Assembly (NCBI GenBank): GCA_049890115.1
Contig: JBMHCC010000047.1
Coordinates: 1 to 64,000, forward strand
Reading direction: 5' to 3'
Source: UBA685 sp049890115
GTDB lineage: Bacteria > Pseudomonadota > Alphaproteobacteria > Puniceispirillales > Puniceispirillaceae
Length of the DNA: 64,000 bases
Part shown: piece by piece, positions 8,642 to 16,062 of the stretch
Position numbering within the stretch: the stretch's first letter is position 1
Layout of the letters: every line of letters begins with the position of its first letter
Made by a program: the position numbers and the translations under genes
Notes under the pieces: model-generated
Seen by the model: only the letters and a program-made list of their open reading frames with translations
The model's database searches: none
Told to the model about the DNA's origin: nothing

Positions 8642-9697
8642 ATGGATCTCCGCATAGGTTTTAATTTCCTATTTGGTTTTATTGGCGGAACCCTTGCTCA
8701 CCTCCTTGGTATGCCCCTGCCTTTTTTATTAGGCGGACTAATGGGGACAGCCAGTTTTGTGTTGTATTATGAGCGTGGTGGCCGCCAACTGCCTGTTTTG
8801 TCACGATGGGTTAGAATGGGATCTATGGCAGTGATCGGGACAATGATCGGCTCTCGTTTTACGCCTGATTTGCTTGAGATGCTTCCCCTATTCTGGCTAT
8901 CTGCCATAGCGATGATTTTATTCATCGTCATTGCGCATGCTGGCAATTATATCTTGTTGCGCAAAATAGGGGGCTATACAAAATTAGATGCCTATTTCGC
9001 TGGCCTGCCAGGTGGTATTGTTGATTCCATCGCATTGGCAGAACAGGCAGGCGCTGATGTGCGTGTTGTCACAGTCCAGCATTTTATTCGCATTATTTTA
9101 GTGGTCGTAACTATCCCATTATTATTCCTGATTGTTGAGGGAAATGCTGTTGGCTCATTTGCTGGTGAGACGATAGCGGCTAGTGACTATGGCGCGCCTG
9201 ATATTTTTCTGGTTGCGCTTATTGCCATTATTGGTGTGTTTGGTGGGCGAAAATTGCATTTGCCAGTGGCACATCTCATAGCGCCTCTCTTGCTGGCTCT
9301 AACTTTATCAGCATCAGGTGTGATATCTATAAACATACCATCATGGTGCCAAAATGGGGCGCAATTTATGATTGGTGTCTCACTAGGCTCGCAATTTTCT
9401 GGTGTATCACGTTCTTTATTGGTGCGTGGCATGCGTATGGGCTTTGTTTCAGGCACCTTCATGCTGCTATTGGCAGTGTTTTTTGCGACCCTTTTAGCTG
9501 GTACGGTTCCAGCTGGTTTTGAGGTGATGTTTATCAGCTTTGCAGCAGGTGGTTTGACAGAGATGAGCCTGATTGCGCTGTCTTTGAATTTCAGTCCTAT
9601 TGTGGTGGCATTGCATCACATGGTGCGTATTTTCTTTACCATCTGGATTGGCAGTTACCTGTCGAAATCTGTTTTGAAGCTTGTGCCCAAATCATAA
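8642..9697 (+). CDS. AbrB-family membrane protein (duplicated AbrB domain)
   Basis: 351 residues, very hydrophobic, ten or so helices in two similar halves. The first half shows GMPLPFLLGGLMG and GLPGGIVDS; the second repeats the pattern (LPVAHLIAPLLLA, AAGGLTEMS). This is the membrane AbrB family (PF05145), often mislabelled ammonia monooxygenase or transition-state regulator; its true function is unclear. It follows tctA by 24 bases and is probably in the same transcript, a neighbourhood I believe is common for this family and which hints at a transport-linked role. Confidence 0.82.
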   Translation: MDLRIGFNFLFGFIGGTLAHLLGMPLPFLLGGLMGTASFVLYYERGGRQLPVLSRWVRMGSMAVIGTMIGSRFTPDLLEMLPLFWLSAIAMILFIVIAHAGNYILLRKIGGYTKLDAYFAGLPGGIVDSIALAEQAGADVRVVTVQHFIRIILVVVTIPLLFLIVEGNAVGSFAGETIAASDYGAPDIFLVALIAIIGVFGGRKLHLPVAHLIAPLLLALTLSASGVISINIPSWCQNGAQFMIGVSLGSQFSGVSRSLLVRGMRMGFVSGTFMLLLAVFFATLLAGTVPAGFEVMFISFAAGGLTEMSLIALSLNFSPIVVALHHMVRIFFTIWIGSYLSKSVLKLVPKS

Positions 9698-9807
9698 TGA
9701 CTATCCTGCACTGGCAAAAGCGAGAGGCTGTCAGATAATTTTACAAAATGAGCCAGGGTAGCTAGCGAAGATGCTCTGTCTTTTTTGGTTTGCTGCTTTG
9801 CTAGCTA

Positions 9808-10197
9808 TTAGGATGACAGTAAAAAGCCTGTGACCGTGCAGATGGTCACGATGGTTACAATCTGAGCCGATAAAATTCGGACTGTCAGCTTGTTTATCAA
9901 CCGCTCTTCAAGATTCGTTATTTTGTTATTCATGTCCTGTCCGAGGCTGTTCATATCGTTGCGCAGGATATCCAATTCGTTGCGTAAGTCACCGATATCA
10001 CCTTTTAGTTCCCGGCGTTGCAGTTCCATATCGCCTTTTAGTTCCTTGCGTAGCAATGCAATGTCATCTTTGGTGGCAAGCCTGTCATCAAGCAGGCGTG
10101 CATAATGGTCAGCCAGAACCTCTGCTTGTTTGTCAGGCATGCCTGATTTGGTCAGATCTTTGACAAATTTATGTGTATCAAAGGCAAGATTGCTCAT
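9808..10197 (-). CDS. DUF1640-type coiled-coil protein with C-terminal anchor
   Basis: 129 residues from the ATG at 10197; a TTG at 10233 would add 12 residues but seems less likely. Order: short N-terminal segment (FDTHKFVKDLTKSGMPDKQAEVLADHY), a long charged coiled coil (about residues 35-100, heptads such as LRKELKGDM, LRNELDIL, NKITNLEERL) and one C-terminal membrane helix (about 105-126). This layout is that of DUF1640, the family that in eukaryotes includes the mitochondrial MCUR1/CCDC90 proteins. In bacteria the function is unknown. No partner gene is evident nearby. Confidence 0.75.
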   Translation of the reverse strand: MSNLAFDTHKFVKDLTKSGMPDKQAEVLADHYARLLDDRLATKDDIALLRKELKGDMELQRRELKGDIGDLRNELDILRNDMNSLGQDMNNKITNLEERLINKLTVRILSAQIVTIVTICTVTGFLLSS

Positions 10198-10447
10198 AGT
10201 GCCAATGTTAGAGGTCTTGCAATGCAAAATCAATCATAAGATATTTATAAGAATAAAAAACGCCAAAAAGTAGTGCTATGATCTTGGGAAAAACCATAAA
10301 AAATGGCCTGTTATCGGCAAAGTCAAGGCAAGGATAGGTAATGTTAGTATTTTACACTAAGGCCTAAAATTAATCCTTCCTTTACCCTTATTGCTTAAGT
10401 TTGGTCATGGATGTGACCTGCGACCAAGTAATCTAAGGATGTTCATT

Positions 10448-10927
10448 ATGATCGATGCATCTGATGCAACACAAATCAGTAAGCCCAATTTTCTATTATT
10501 ACTAAGGCATTATTCTGTGGGGTACATTGTGATGTTGATTGTCTTTGGCATTATGATGGCTATTGTTGAATGGTTTGGTGTGAGAATTAGTGCCTTTTCC
10601 TTTGGAACATTGTTACTCATTAGTTCAGGATGCCATGTTGGCGATAAATATGTGACTATTAATAAACAGAGGCCTTCATCCAGAATGGCGTGGAAGATTT
10701 CTTCCCTGACCTATGTTGTCACTCTTATTGCCTGTGTAGTGTCAATTTATCTGCTCTTTATCACTGCCCCAGATGCGGCGGCAAAGCTCGGAGAGGAGGT
10801 TGATGGCTTCATCATTATTATTTTGCTGGCTGCTGGATTTATCGTGCATTTGCTAATGGTAAGACTTGGCATTTCGTGGGGCGTGCGATTAAACGAAGTG
10901 AGAGCAAAAAAACGTGAAAAAAAATAA
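10448..10927 (+). CDS. Small four-helix membrane protein, unknown
   Basis: 159 residues from ATG 10448, chosen because AAGGA at 10435-10439 is eight bases away; the earlier TTG at 10391 and ATG at 10439 fit less well. Four hydrophobic helices can be seen (about residues 18-38, 45-60, 78-103 and 115-135), with a positively charged C-terminal tail. The part between helices 2 and 3 (GDKYVTINKQRPSS) recalls the ABZJ_00895 family of small membrane proteins; this is a weak recognition. It overlaps the following TPR gene by 14 bases, so the two are translationally linked. Confidence 0.65.
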   Translation: MIDASDATQISKPNFLLLLRHYSVGYIVMLIVFGIMMAIVEWFGVRISAFSFGTLLLISSGCHVGDKYVTINKQRPSSRMAWKISSLTYVVTLIACVVSIYLLFITAPDAAAKLGEEVDGFIIIILLAAGFIVHLLMVRLGISWGVRLNEVRAKKREKK

Positions 10928-11822
10928 GACAAAGAAGCTATTATTTCTCACGCTACTTACGCTATTTTTTGCAGCTGTCTTTCATGCCATGCCCTATTCT
11001 CCCTGGGAGATAGTGCGCATAGAGCAAGCTATTTATCTCGATAAATCTGGGGAATATCAGAAGGCTATCGACAAATATAATGCCGTTATTGAGGGGTGGT
11101 CAGATGATGCATTAAGTTTCAATAATCGCGGTAATGCCAAACAAGCTTTGGGACAATATATCGAGGCCATCGCTGATTATGACGAGGCTATTAGAATAGA
11201 TCCTGATTACACGCTTGCTTTTAATAATCGTGGTAACGCCAAACAAGATTTGGGGCAATATATCGATGCCATCGCTGATTATGATGAGGCCATTAGAATA
11301 GATCCTGACTTTGCTGATGCCTTCAATAATCGCGGCATCGCTAAAAAGGCTTTAGGACAATACAAAGAGGCCCTAGCTGATTATAATGAGGCGATTAAGC
11401 TCAAGCCTAACTATGAGGTAGCATTTGATAATCGTGGTAATGCTAAAAGGGCTTTAGGACAATATAAAGAGGCCCTAGCTGATTATGACAAGGCGATACT
11501 GCTCAATCCTGACTATGCAAATGCTCTTTATAATCGAGGTAATGTCAAACAAGATTTGGGGCAGTATGAGGAGGCTATCGCTGATTATGACAAGGCGATA
11601 CTGCTCAATCCTGACTATGCAGATGCCTTCAATAATCGCGGTAATGCTAAACAGGATTTGCGGCGGTATATCGATGCTATCTCTGATTATGACAAGGCGA
11701 TTATGATAAGGCCTGATAGTCCACGGGCCTTTTATAATCGCGGTAATGCCAAACAAGATTTGGGGCAGTATGAGGAGGCCCTAGCTGATTATGACAAGGC
11801 GATACTGCTCAATCCTGACTAA
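10914..11822 (+). CDS. TPR-repeat protein, cut short by in-frame TAA
   Basis: 302 residues from a GTG at 10914 that overlaps the end of the preceding membrane-protein gene. An N-terminal hydrophobic stretch (about residues 9-24) is a signal peptide or anchor. It is followed by a half repeat and then seven TPR units of 34 residues with consensus FNNRGNAKQ.LGQY.EAIADYD.AI.L.PDY. Translation stops at TAA 11820-11822 exactly where the other units have the Tyr of NPDY. The same frame then continues with three more TPR units (see next entry), so the ancestral product was about 409 residues. The shortened protein could still fold. Confidence 0.75.
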   Translation: MKKNKTKKLLFLTLLTLFFAAVFHAMPYSPWEIVRIEQAIYLDKSGEYQKAIDKYNAVIEGWSDDALSFNNRGNAKQALGQYIEAIADYDEAIRIDPDYTLAFNNRGNAKQDLGQYIDAIADYDEAIRIDPDFADAFNNRGIAKKALGQYKEALADYNEAIKLKPNYEVAFDNRGNAKRALGQYKEALADYDKAILLNPDYANALYNRGNVKQDLGQYEEAIADYDKAILLNPDYADAFNNRGNAKQDLRRYIDAISDYDKAIMIRPDSPRAFYNRGNAKQDLGQYEEALADYDKAILLNPD

Positions 11823-12060
11823 GCGAAGGCTTTTAATAATCGCGGTAATACCAAAAAGGCTTTGGGGCAATATGAGGAGGCCATCGCTGATTATGACAAG
11901 GCGATACTGCTAGATCCTGATCATGCCTTAGCTTATAATAATCGCGGTGACGCCAAACAAACTTTGGGGCGGTATATCGATGCTATCGCTGATTATGATA
12001 AGGCGATAAAATTAAATTCTCGCTATATATCTGCCCATAAAAATCGCAGTAGTGCCTATC
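11120..12060. repeat. 102-bp TPR-coding DNA repeats
   Basis: Units of 102 bases code for the 34-residue TPRs. A segment of more than 35 bases is identical at about 11478, 11580 and 11784 (encoding ADYDKAILLNPD), so the array was recently homogenised or amplified. The TAA that breaks the gene falls right at the end of the third copy. Confidence 0.85.
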
Positions 12061-12143
12061 GGAGGTTAGGTATGGTGGATAAAGCAAAGGCTGATTGTGA
12101 TAAGGCGATGGCGTTATCTGTATCACTCATTAACTGTTTCTAA
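11823..12143 (+). pseudogene. 3' remnant of the TPR gene beyond the nonsense codon
   Basis: In the same frame as the TPR gene upstream, starting with AKAFNNRGNTKKALGQYEEAI. It holds three further TPR units, the last one degenerate (HKNRSSAYRRLGMVDKAK), then a natural stop at 12141-12143. There is no good start or ribosome site of its own. A single change of a Tyr codon (TAT/TAC) to TAA separates it from the upstream part; read-through or a sequencing error are the alternatives to real loss. Confidence 0.75.
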
Positions 12144-12312
12144 AACTGGGTGATTCTCTCATACTTTTCGGTGCAGATATCTTAACTATCTGAATTATGA
12201 TAACGCAATATTTGGCATATTACCGCCAGTATCAGGGCGATAATGGATAAGATGACAAAACACAGAAAATCTTAGTGGTTTGGCAGCGAAGATAATGATT
12301 TTTTCAAAGAAA

Positions 12313-12399
12313 TGGTGCGGCTGAAGGGAATCGAACCCCCACTCTGTCACCAGAAACGGATTTTGAATCCGTCGCGTCTACCAGTTCCGCCACAGCCGC
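12313..12399 (-). tRNA. tRNA-Leu (anticodon CAA)
   Basis: On the minus strand the 87 bases fold as a class II tRNA: acceptor stem GCGGCTG with CAGCCGC, discriminator A and encoded CCA at the 3' end, T-arm with GGTTCGATTCC, a long variable arm, and an anticodon stem ACGGA/TCCGT closing the loop TTCAAAA, which gives anticodon CAA (codon UUG). The D-arm region GGCGGAACTGGTAGACGCG is typical of bacterial tRNA-Leu. Confidence 0.95.
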
Positions 12400-12565
12400 A
12401 CGACATGTGTCCTAACACAGAGCCGCACCATAAGCGAAGCGCAGATAGTTTGCAAGTGCTTTAGGGCGGCATTTGGTCGCGTTAGCGAAACAGGGGTTGT
12501 TTTCTTGTCATTATAGGCGCATGTTGATAGTGGGGCTGGCTTAAATTGAAACGAAAAATGTTCAG

Positions 12566-13354
12566 ATGCCAGACGATATTATTGAAAAACGCAGTGGTCA
12601 CACGCAGTCAGTTTCGCGGGCATTGAGCCTTTTAACGAGGCTATCTGACGAGCCTTTGGGCATGACCTTATCCGAATTGGCGCGCGCTGTTGGCCTTGCG
12701 CCCTCAACGGCACATAGGCTTTTGACAACATTGCAGCTAGAGCGCTTTGTGCGTTTCGAAGATGGCCGCTGGATGGTTGGTGTGCAATCTTTCAATGTCG
12801 GCTCTGCCTATATGAGGGCGCGCGATGTGTGCTTTATGGCACGCCCCTATATGCGCATTTTGATGCAGGAAACAGGTGAGACGAGCAATCTTGCGCTGAT
12901 TGAGGATGAACAGCTTGTTTATCTGGCGCAGGTCGAGTCATCTCAGATGATGCGTGCCTTGGCGCGCCCAGGTGTGAAAGCACCATGGAGCTGCTCTGCG
13001 GTTGGTAAAGCATGCCTTGCTTTTATGAGCCGTCCTGTTGCAGATAGCATTATTGGCTCAGAAGGCATTGTGCAGATGACCAATAAAAGCCATGTTACCG
13101 AAGCGTCTTTGTGGGATGAAATCTCACAGGTGCAATCACAATATTTCGCCTTTGATGATGAAGAGCATGCAAAAGGTTTGCGCTGTGTCGCATCGCCATT
13201 ATTTGATAGTGGCTCTCAGGTTATCGGCGCATTATCCATCAGCGGGCCATCTGTGCGGATTTCACAACCAAGTATGGGTCAGATTGGCCGTAATGTATCA
13301 CGGGTTGCCAAAGAATTAACAACGGCTCTAGGCGGTGTATGGCCAGCTAGCTAG
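12566..13354 (+). CDS. IclR-family transcriptional regulator
   Basis: 262 residues, normal family length. The N-terminal winged helix-turn-helix is at about residues 12-70 (RALSLLTRLSDEPLGMTLSELARAVGLAPSTAHRLL), followed by the IclR effector-binding domain (about 85-255), including SAVGKACLAF and a conserved GLRCVASPLFD stretch. IclR proteins control uptake and catabolic genes in answer to small acids. No catabolic gene adjoins it; its target might be elsewhere. Its end overlaps the convergent chaC-like gene by four bases. Confidence 0.9.
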   Translation: MPDDIIEKRSGHTQSVSRALSLLTRLSDEPLGMTLSELARAVGLAPSTAHRLLTTLQLERFVRFEDGRWMVGVQSFNVGSAYMRARDVCFMARPYMRILMQETGETSNLALIEDEQLVYLAQVESSQMMRALARPGVKAPWSCSAVGKACLAFMSRPVADSIIGSEGIVQMTNKSHVTEASLWDEISQVQSQYFAFDDEEHAKGLRCVASPLFDSGSQVIGALSISGPSVRISQPSMGQIGRNVSRVAKELTTALGGVWPAS

Positions 13355-14067
13355 GCCTTGTTATCTTTATCTTTGGCAGAGATATAAGCCATTAATCTAT
13401 CCATGACTTTATCACGGATGCCTGCTTCTTGGAGCGCTTTATGAGTGTTTTCAAGATAGTCACGGCAGGGGCCAACAAAGCCTTTCGCTTCATAGATAAT
13501 CTCAGCCACTTTTCTATCATCCATCCGCGGTGCATAGATAGGGCTGCTGCGCCTTATGGCAAATGATAATGCTTTGATAGGGCCTTGCTCAGTCTGAGCT
13601 GTGACCCAGACAGGGCGATAGGAATCTGCCATCATCTCACGCCGCCATAAAATATCAAGCTCGGCCATGGCATTATCTTTTGGTAGGCGGAAAATAACCC
13701 CCCTTGTGGCACCGCCATTATCTAATGCCAGAACAAGGCCAGGGCAGTCAGGCGATCCGCGCCCGATTTTCGTCCACATACAAAAGCGCCTATGATAGCC
13801 ATAAATTAAGGCTGGCAGCTGCTGAGTAAATTGTACCACAGGGTTCCAAATTAATGACCCATAGCCGAAAATCCAGATATCATCATCTATCATCTCATCA
13901 GGGATAAAGGCGCGGCGCGAAGCCAGCAATTCAGCATCACTTAACACAGTCGCATCAGCGCCATCTCTTTGGCGTGCCAAATTGATAACATCACCGCGCT
14001 GCAGGACATCACGGCTGACGCCTACGCCTGTGGCTGATGGCTTTGTGTCAGGTGTGTTATCTGTCAT
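13351..14067 (-). CDS. chaC: ChaC-type glutathione-specific gamma-glutamylcyclotransferase
   Basis: 238 residues. The ChaC signature FGYGSLIWNP lies at about residues 67-76 (substrate loop), and the expected catalytic Glu is E144 in LWRREMM. It degrades cytosolic glutathione to 5-oxoproline and Cys-Gly. The N-terminal 60 residues form an extension common in proteobacterial members. Its start overlaps the stop of the MscS-type channel gene by 11 bases, so both are in one operon. A glutathione-synthesis gene (gshA) lies at 39 kb. Confidence 0.88.
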   Translation of the reverse strand: MTDNTPDTKPSATGVGVSRDVLQRGDVINLARQRDGADATVLSDAELLASRRAFIPDEMIDDDIWIFGYGSLIWNPVVQFTQQLPALIYGYHRRFCMWTKIGRGSPDCPGLVLALDNGGATRGVIFRLPKDNAMAELDILWRREMMADSYRPVWVTAQTEQGPIKALSFAIRRSSPIYAPRMDDRKVAEIIYEAKGFVGPCRDYLENTHKALQEAGIRDKVMDRLMAYISAKDKDNKA

Positions 14068-14926
14068 GATTCACATGGTGAATAACACGTTGCGGAAAGG
14101 GGATTTCGATACCAGCTTTATCAAGAGCTGGTTTCAAGCGTCGATTCAAATCCCAATGCAGCTGGAACATATCATTATAATCGACATATAAACGAACCCG
14201 CACATTAATTGCGCTATCGCCATAAGAGACAACATGAAATACAGGTGCGGGCTCATTGTGAATGCGTTCATCATCCATCAATGACAGCATAGCTGCTTCT
14301 ACATCAGCAAAATCACTGTCATAGCCAATGCCTATCTCCAAATCCAAACGGCGGATTCTATGTTTTGCATGATTAATGATGGTGGCAGACCATATCGTTG
14401 AATTTGGCACAGAGATAAACACATTATCAAAGGTGTCGATATGGGTGGTAAAAAGCCCAATTTCCCGAACAATGCCTGAAATGGCGTTGGTTTCTATCCA
14501 ATCGCCTGTCTCAAAGGGACGCAAAACCAATAGCATCACGCCGGCTGCGACATTTGATAATGTGCCCTGTAAAGCAAGGCCAATAGCAAGGCCAGCAGCA
14601 CCCAAAATCGCAATGATAGAGGTTGTCTGAACCCCAAATTGGCCAAGCATTATAATGATGGTGATAATGATAATGCTATAGCGTGTCATAGATGCCGCAA
14701 CAGGGATGAGCGTGCGGTCGATACGTGCAATGTTTGTTAATGCATTTTTTACAAACCGGCTAATGCGCGATGCCAAAAATAGGCCAATGATGAGGGTTAA
14801 AATGCCGCCTGAAAATGACAATATACCATGAAAGGTGGCCATCAGCAGTTCTTGGGTCAAAAATGCGCCGTTAAATAGCTCTGAAAAAGCGAGATTTTCC
14901 ATCAATGTGGTATCCTTGCAAGGCAT
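14057..14926 (-). CDS. mscS: MscS-type small mechanosensitive channel
   Basis: 289 residues. N-terminal membrane helices (about 25-50, 68-90, 95-120); the third is rich in Gly/Ala (ILGAAGLAIGLALQGTLSNVAAGVML), which is the pore-lining helix of MscS. A cytoplasmic beta domain follows (RPFETGDWIE, FISVPNSTIW) and an alpha/beta C-terminal domain. It releases solutes upon hypo-osmotic shock. It is co-transcribed with the chaC-type gene downstream. Confidence 0.9.
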   Translation of the reverse strand: MPCKDTTLMENLAFSELFNGAFLTQELLMATFHGILSFSGGILTLIIGLFLASRISRFVKNALTNIARIDRTLIPVAASMTRYSIIIITIIIMLGQFGVQTTSIIAILGAAGLAIGLALQGTLSNVAAGVMLLVLRPFETGDWIETNAISGIVREIGLFTTHIDTFDNVFISVPNSTIWSATIINHAKHRIRRLDLEIGIGYDSDFADVEAAMLSLMDDERIHNEPAPVFHVVSYGDSAINVRVRLYVDYNDMFQLHWDLNRRLKPALDKAGIEIPFPQRVIHHVNHDR

Positions 14927-15047
14927 CTATCATCTTGATGATATCATGACCCAAAAACGGCGTAGAGAAAAGAGGCTTTGACTTGTTATTGATAGAGCTG
15001 AAATTAGCTTTTGAAAAAAGGCAGCATTTCAGGCTATAGTCCGCACC

Positions 15048-16031
15048 ATGAAACAGGATAAAACACAGCCATATCGCGCAACGGCGTCTATCGTGCATTG
15101 GTCCAGAGGTGCGAATATGCGAGCAGGGTCGCCTGTTGTCGCAGTGATAGGTAATTTTGATGGCGTGCATCTTGGTCATCAGCATTTGATACATCAGGCG
15201 CATACATTGGCTGTTGATCTGGAAATGCCTTTGTTCGTGCTCACTTTTTCACCGCATCCAAGAGCATTTTTCAGACCACAAGATCCGCCCTTTTTATTGA
15301 TGGATGATAGCCAAAAAAACACAGCTTTGGCAGCGGCATCAGCTGATAGCATCATTCATATTCGCTTTGATGATAATTTGCGCAAAGCGTCTCCAGATGA
15401 ATTTATCAATGAGGTGTTAAAGCCTCTTAACATTGCGCATTTATTTGCCGGTGACGATTTTGCCTTTGGTCATGGCCGCACAGGGTCTATCAAAACGCTA
15501 GAAGAAAAAGGTGCTGATTTTGACATGCGTGTGACAGCTGTGCTTTTGTTGCAAGATGAGCATCATAGCGCTGTTTCATCATCACGCATTCGCGCTGCCT
15601 TGCAATCAGGACAGGTTGATTTGGCCACCAAAATGCTTGGCAAGCCTCATAAGATTGCAGGTATTGTCGCACAAGGTGACCAGCGTGGCCGCACCATTGG
15701 CTTTCCAACAGCGAATATCGTCTTGGATGATCAGCTTCAGCCTGCCTTTGGCGTTTATGCTATTACAGCGCAAATTGACAGTGAGGGGCCGATTTATCAG
15801 GGTGTCGCCAATATCGGCAAACGTCCAACTGTCAATGATAGGGGTGTTTTGGCAGAAGCGCATCTGTTTGATTTTGATAATGATATTTATGGAAAAAGAC
15901 TGGAAATCGCGTTACAAGGCTATGTACGTGCCGAGATGAAATTTGAAGGTCTTGATGCATTACGGCAACAAATCGCAGCAGATTGCAAGACAGCCAAAAC
16001 CGTTCTGGCAGACGCCAGTGAAACAACATGA
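15048..16031 (+). CDS. ribF: Bifunctional riboflavin kinase / FAD synthetase
   Basis: 327 residues. The N-terminal nucleotidyltransferase domain shows GNFDGVHLGHQ (about residues 36-46) and the SSSRIR signature near residue 180. The C-terminal riboflavin kinase domain starts around 195 and has GRTIGFPTANI and the ANIGKRPT motif. It makes FMN and then FAD. No riboswitch is visible upstream. It is followed by ileS after 31 bases, the common ribF-ileS-lspA order. Confidence 0.95.
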   Translation: MKQDKTQPYRATASIVHWSRGANMRAGSPVVAVIGNFDGVHLGHQHLIHQAHTLAVDLEMPLFVLTFSPHPRAFFRPQDPPFLLMDDSQKNTALAAASADSIIHIRFDDNLRKASPDEFINEVLKPLNIAHLFAGDDFAFGHGRTGSIKTLEEKGADFDMRVTAVLLLQDEHHSAVSSSRIRAALQSGQVDLATKMLGKPHKIAGIVAQGDQRGRTIGFPTANIVLDDQLQPAFGVYAITAQIDSEGPIYQGVANIGKRPTVNDRGVLAEAHLFDFDNDIYGKRLEIALQGYVRAEMKFEGLDALRQQIAADCKTAKTVLADASETT

Positions 16032-16062
16032 AAATAGAATTCATAATCGTTAAGGTATTATT

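Noticed and set aside
9760..9808. GCTAGC-containing inverted repeat after the AbrB-family gene, as a terminator
   Set aside because: The arms are themselves palindromic, the loop is long and no T run follows in the right place; not enough to call.
11485..11756. Alternative-frame open reading frames inside the TPR repeats on both strands
   Set aside because: They arise because the 102-base repeat keeps other frames open in register; sequences are low-complexity copies of one unit.
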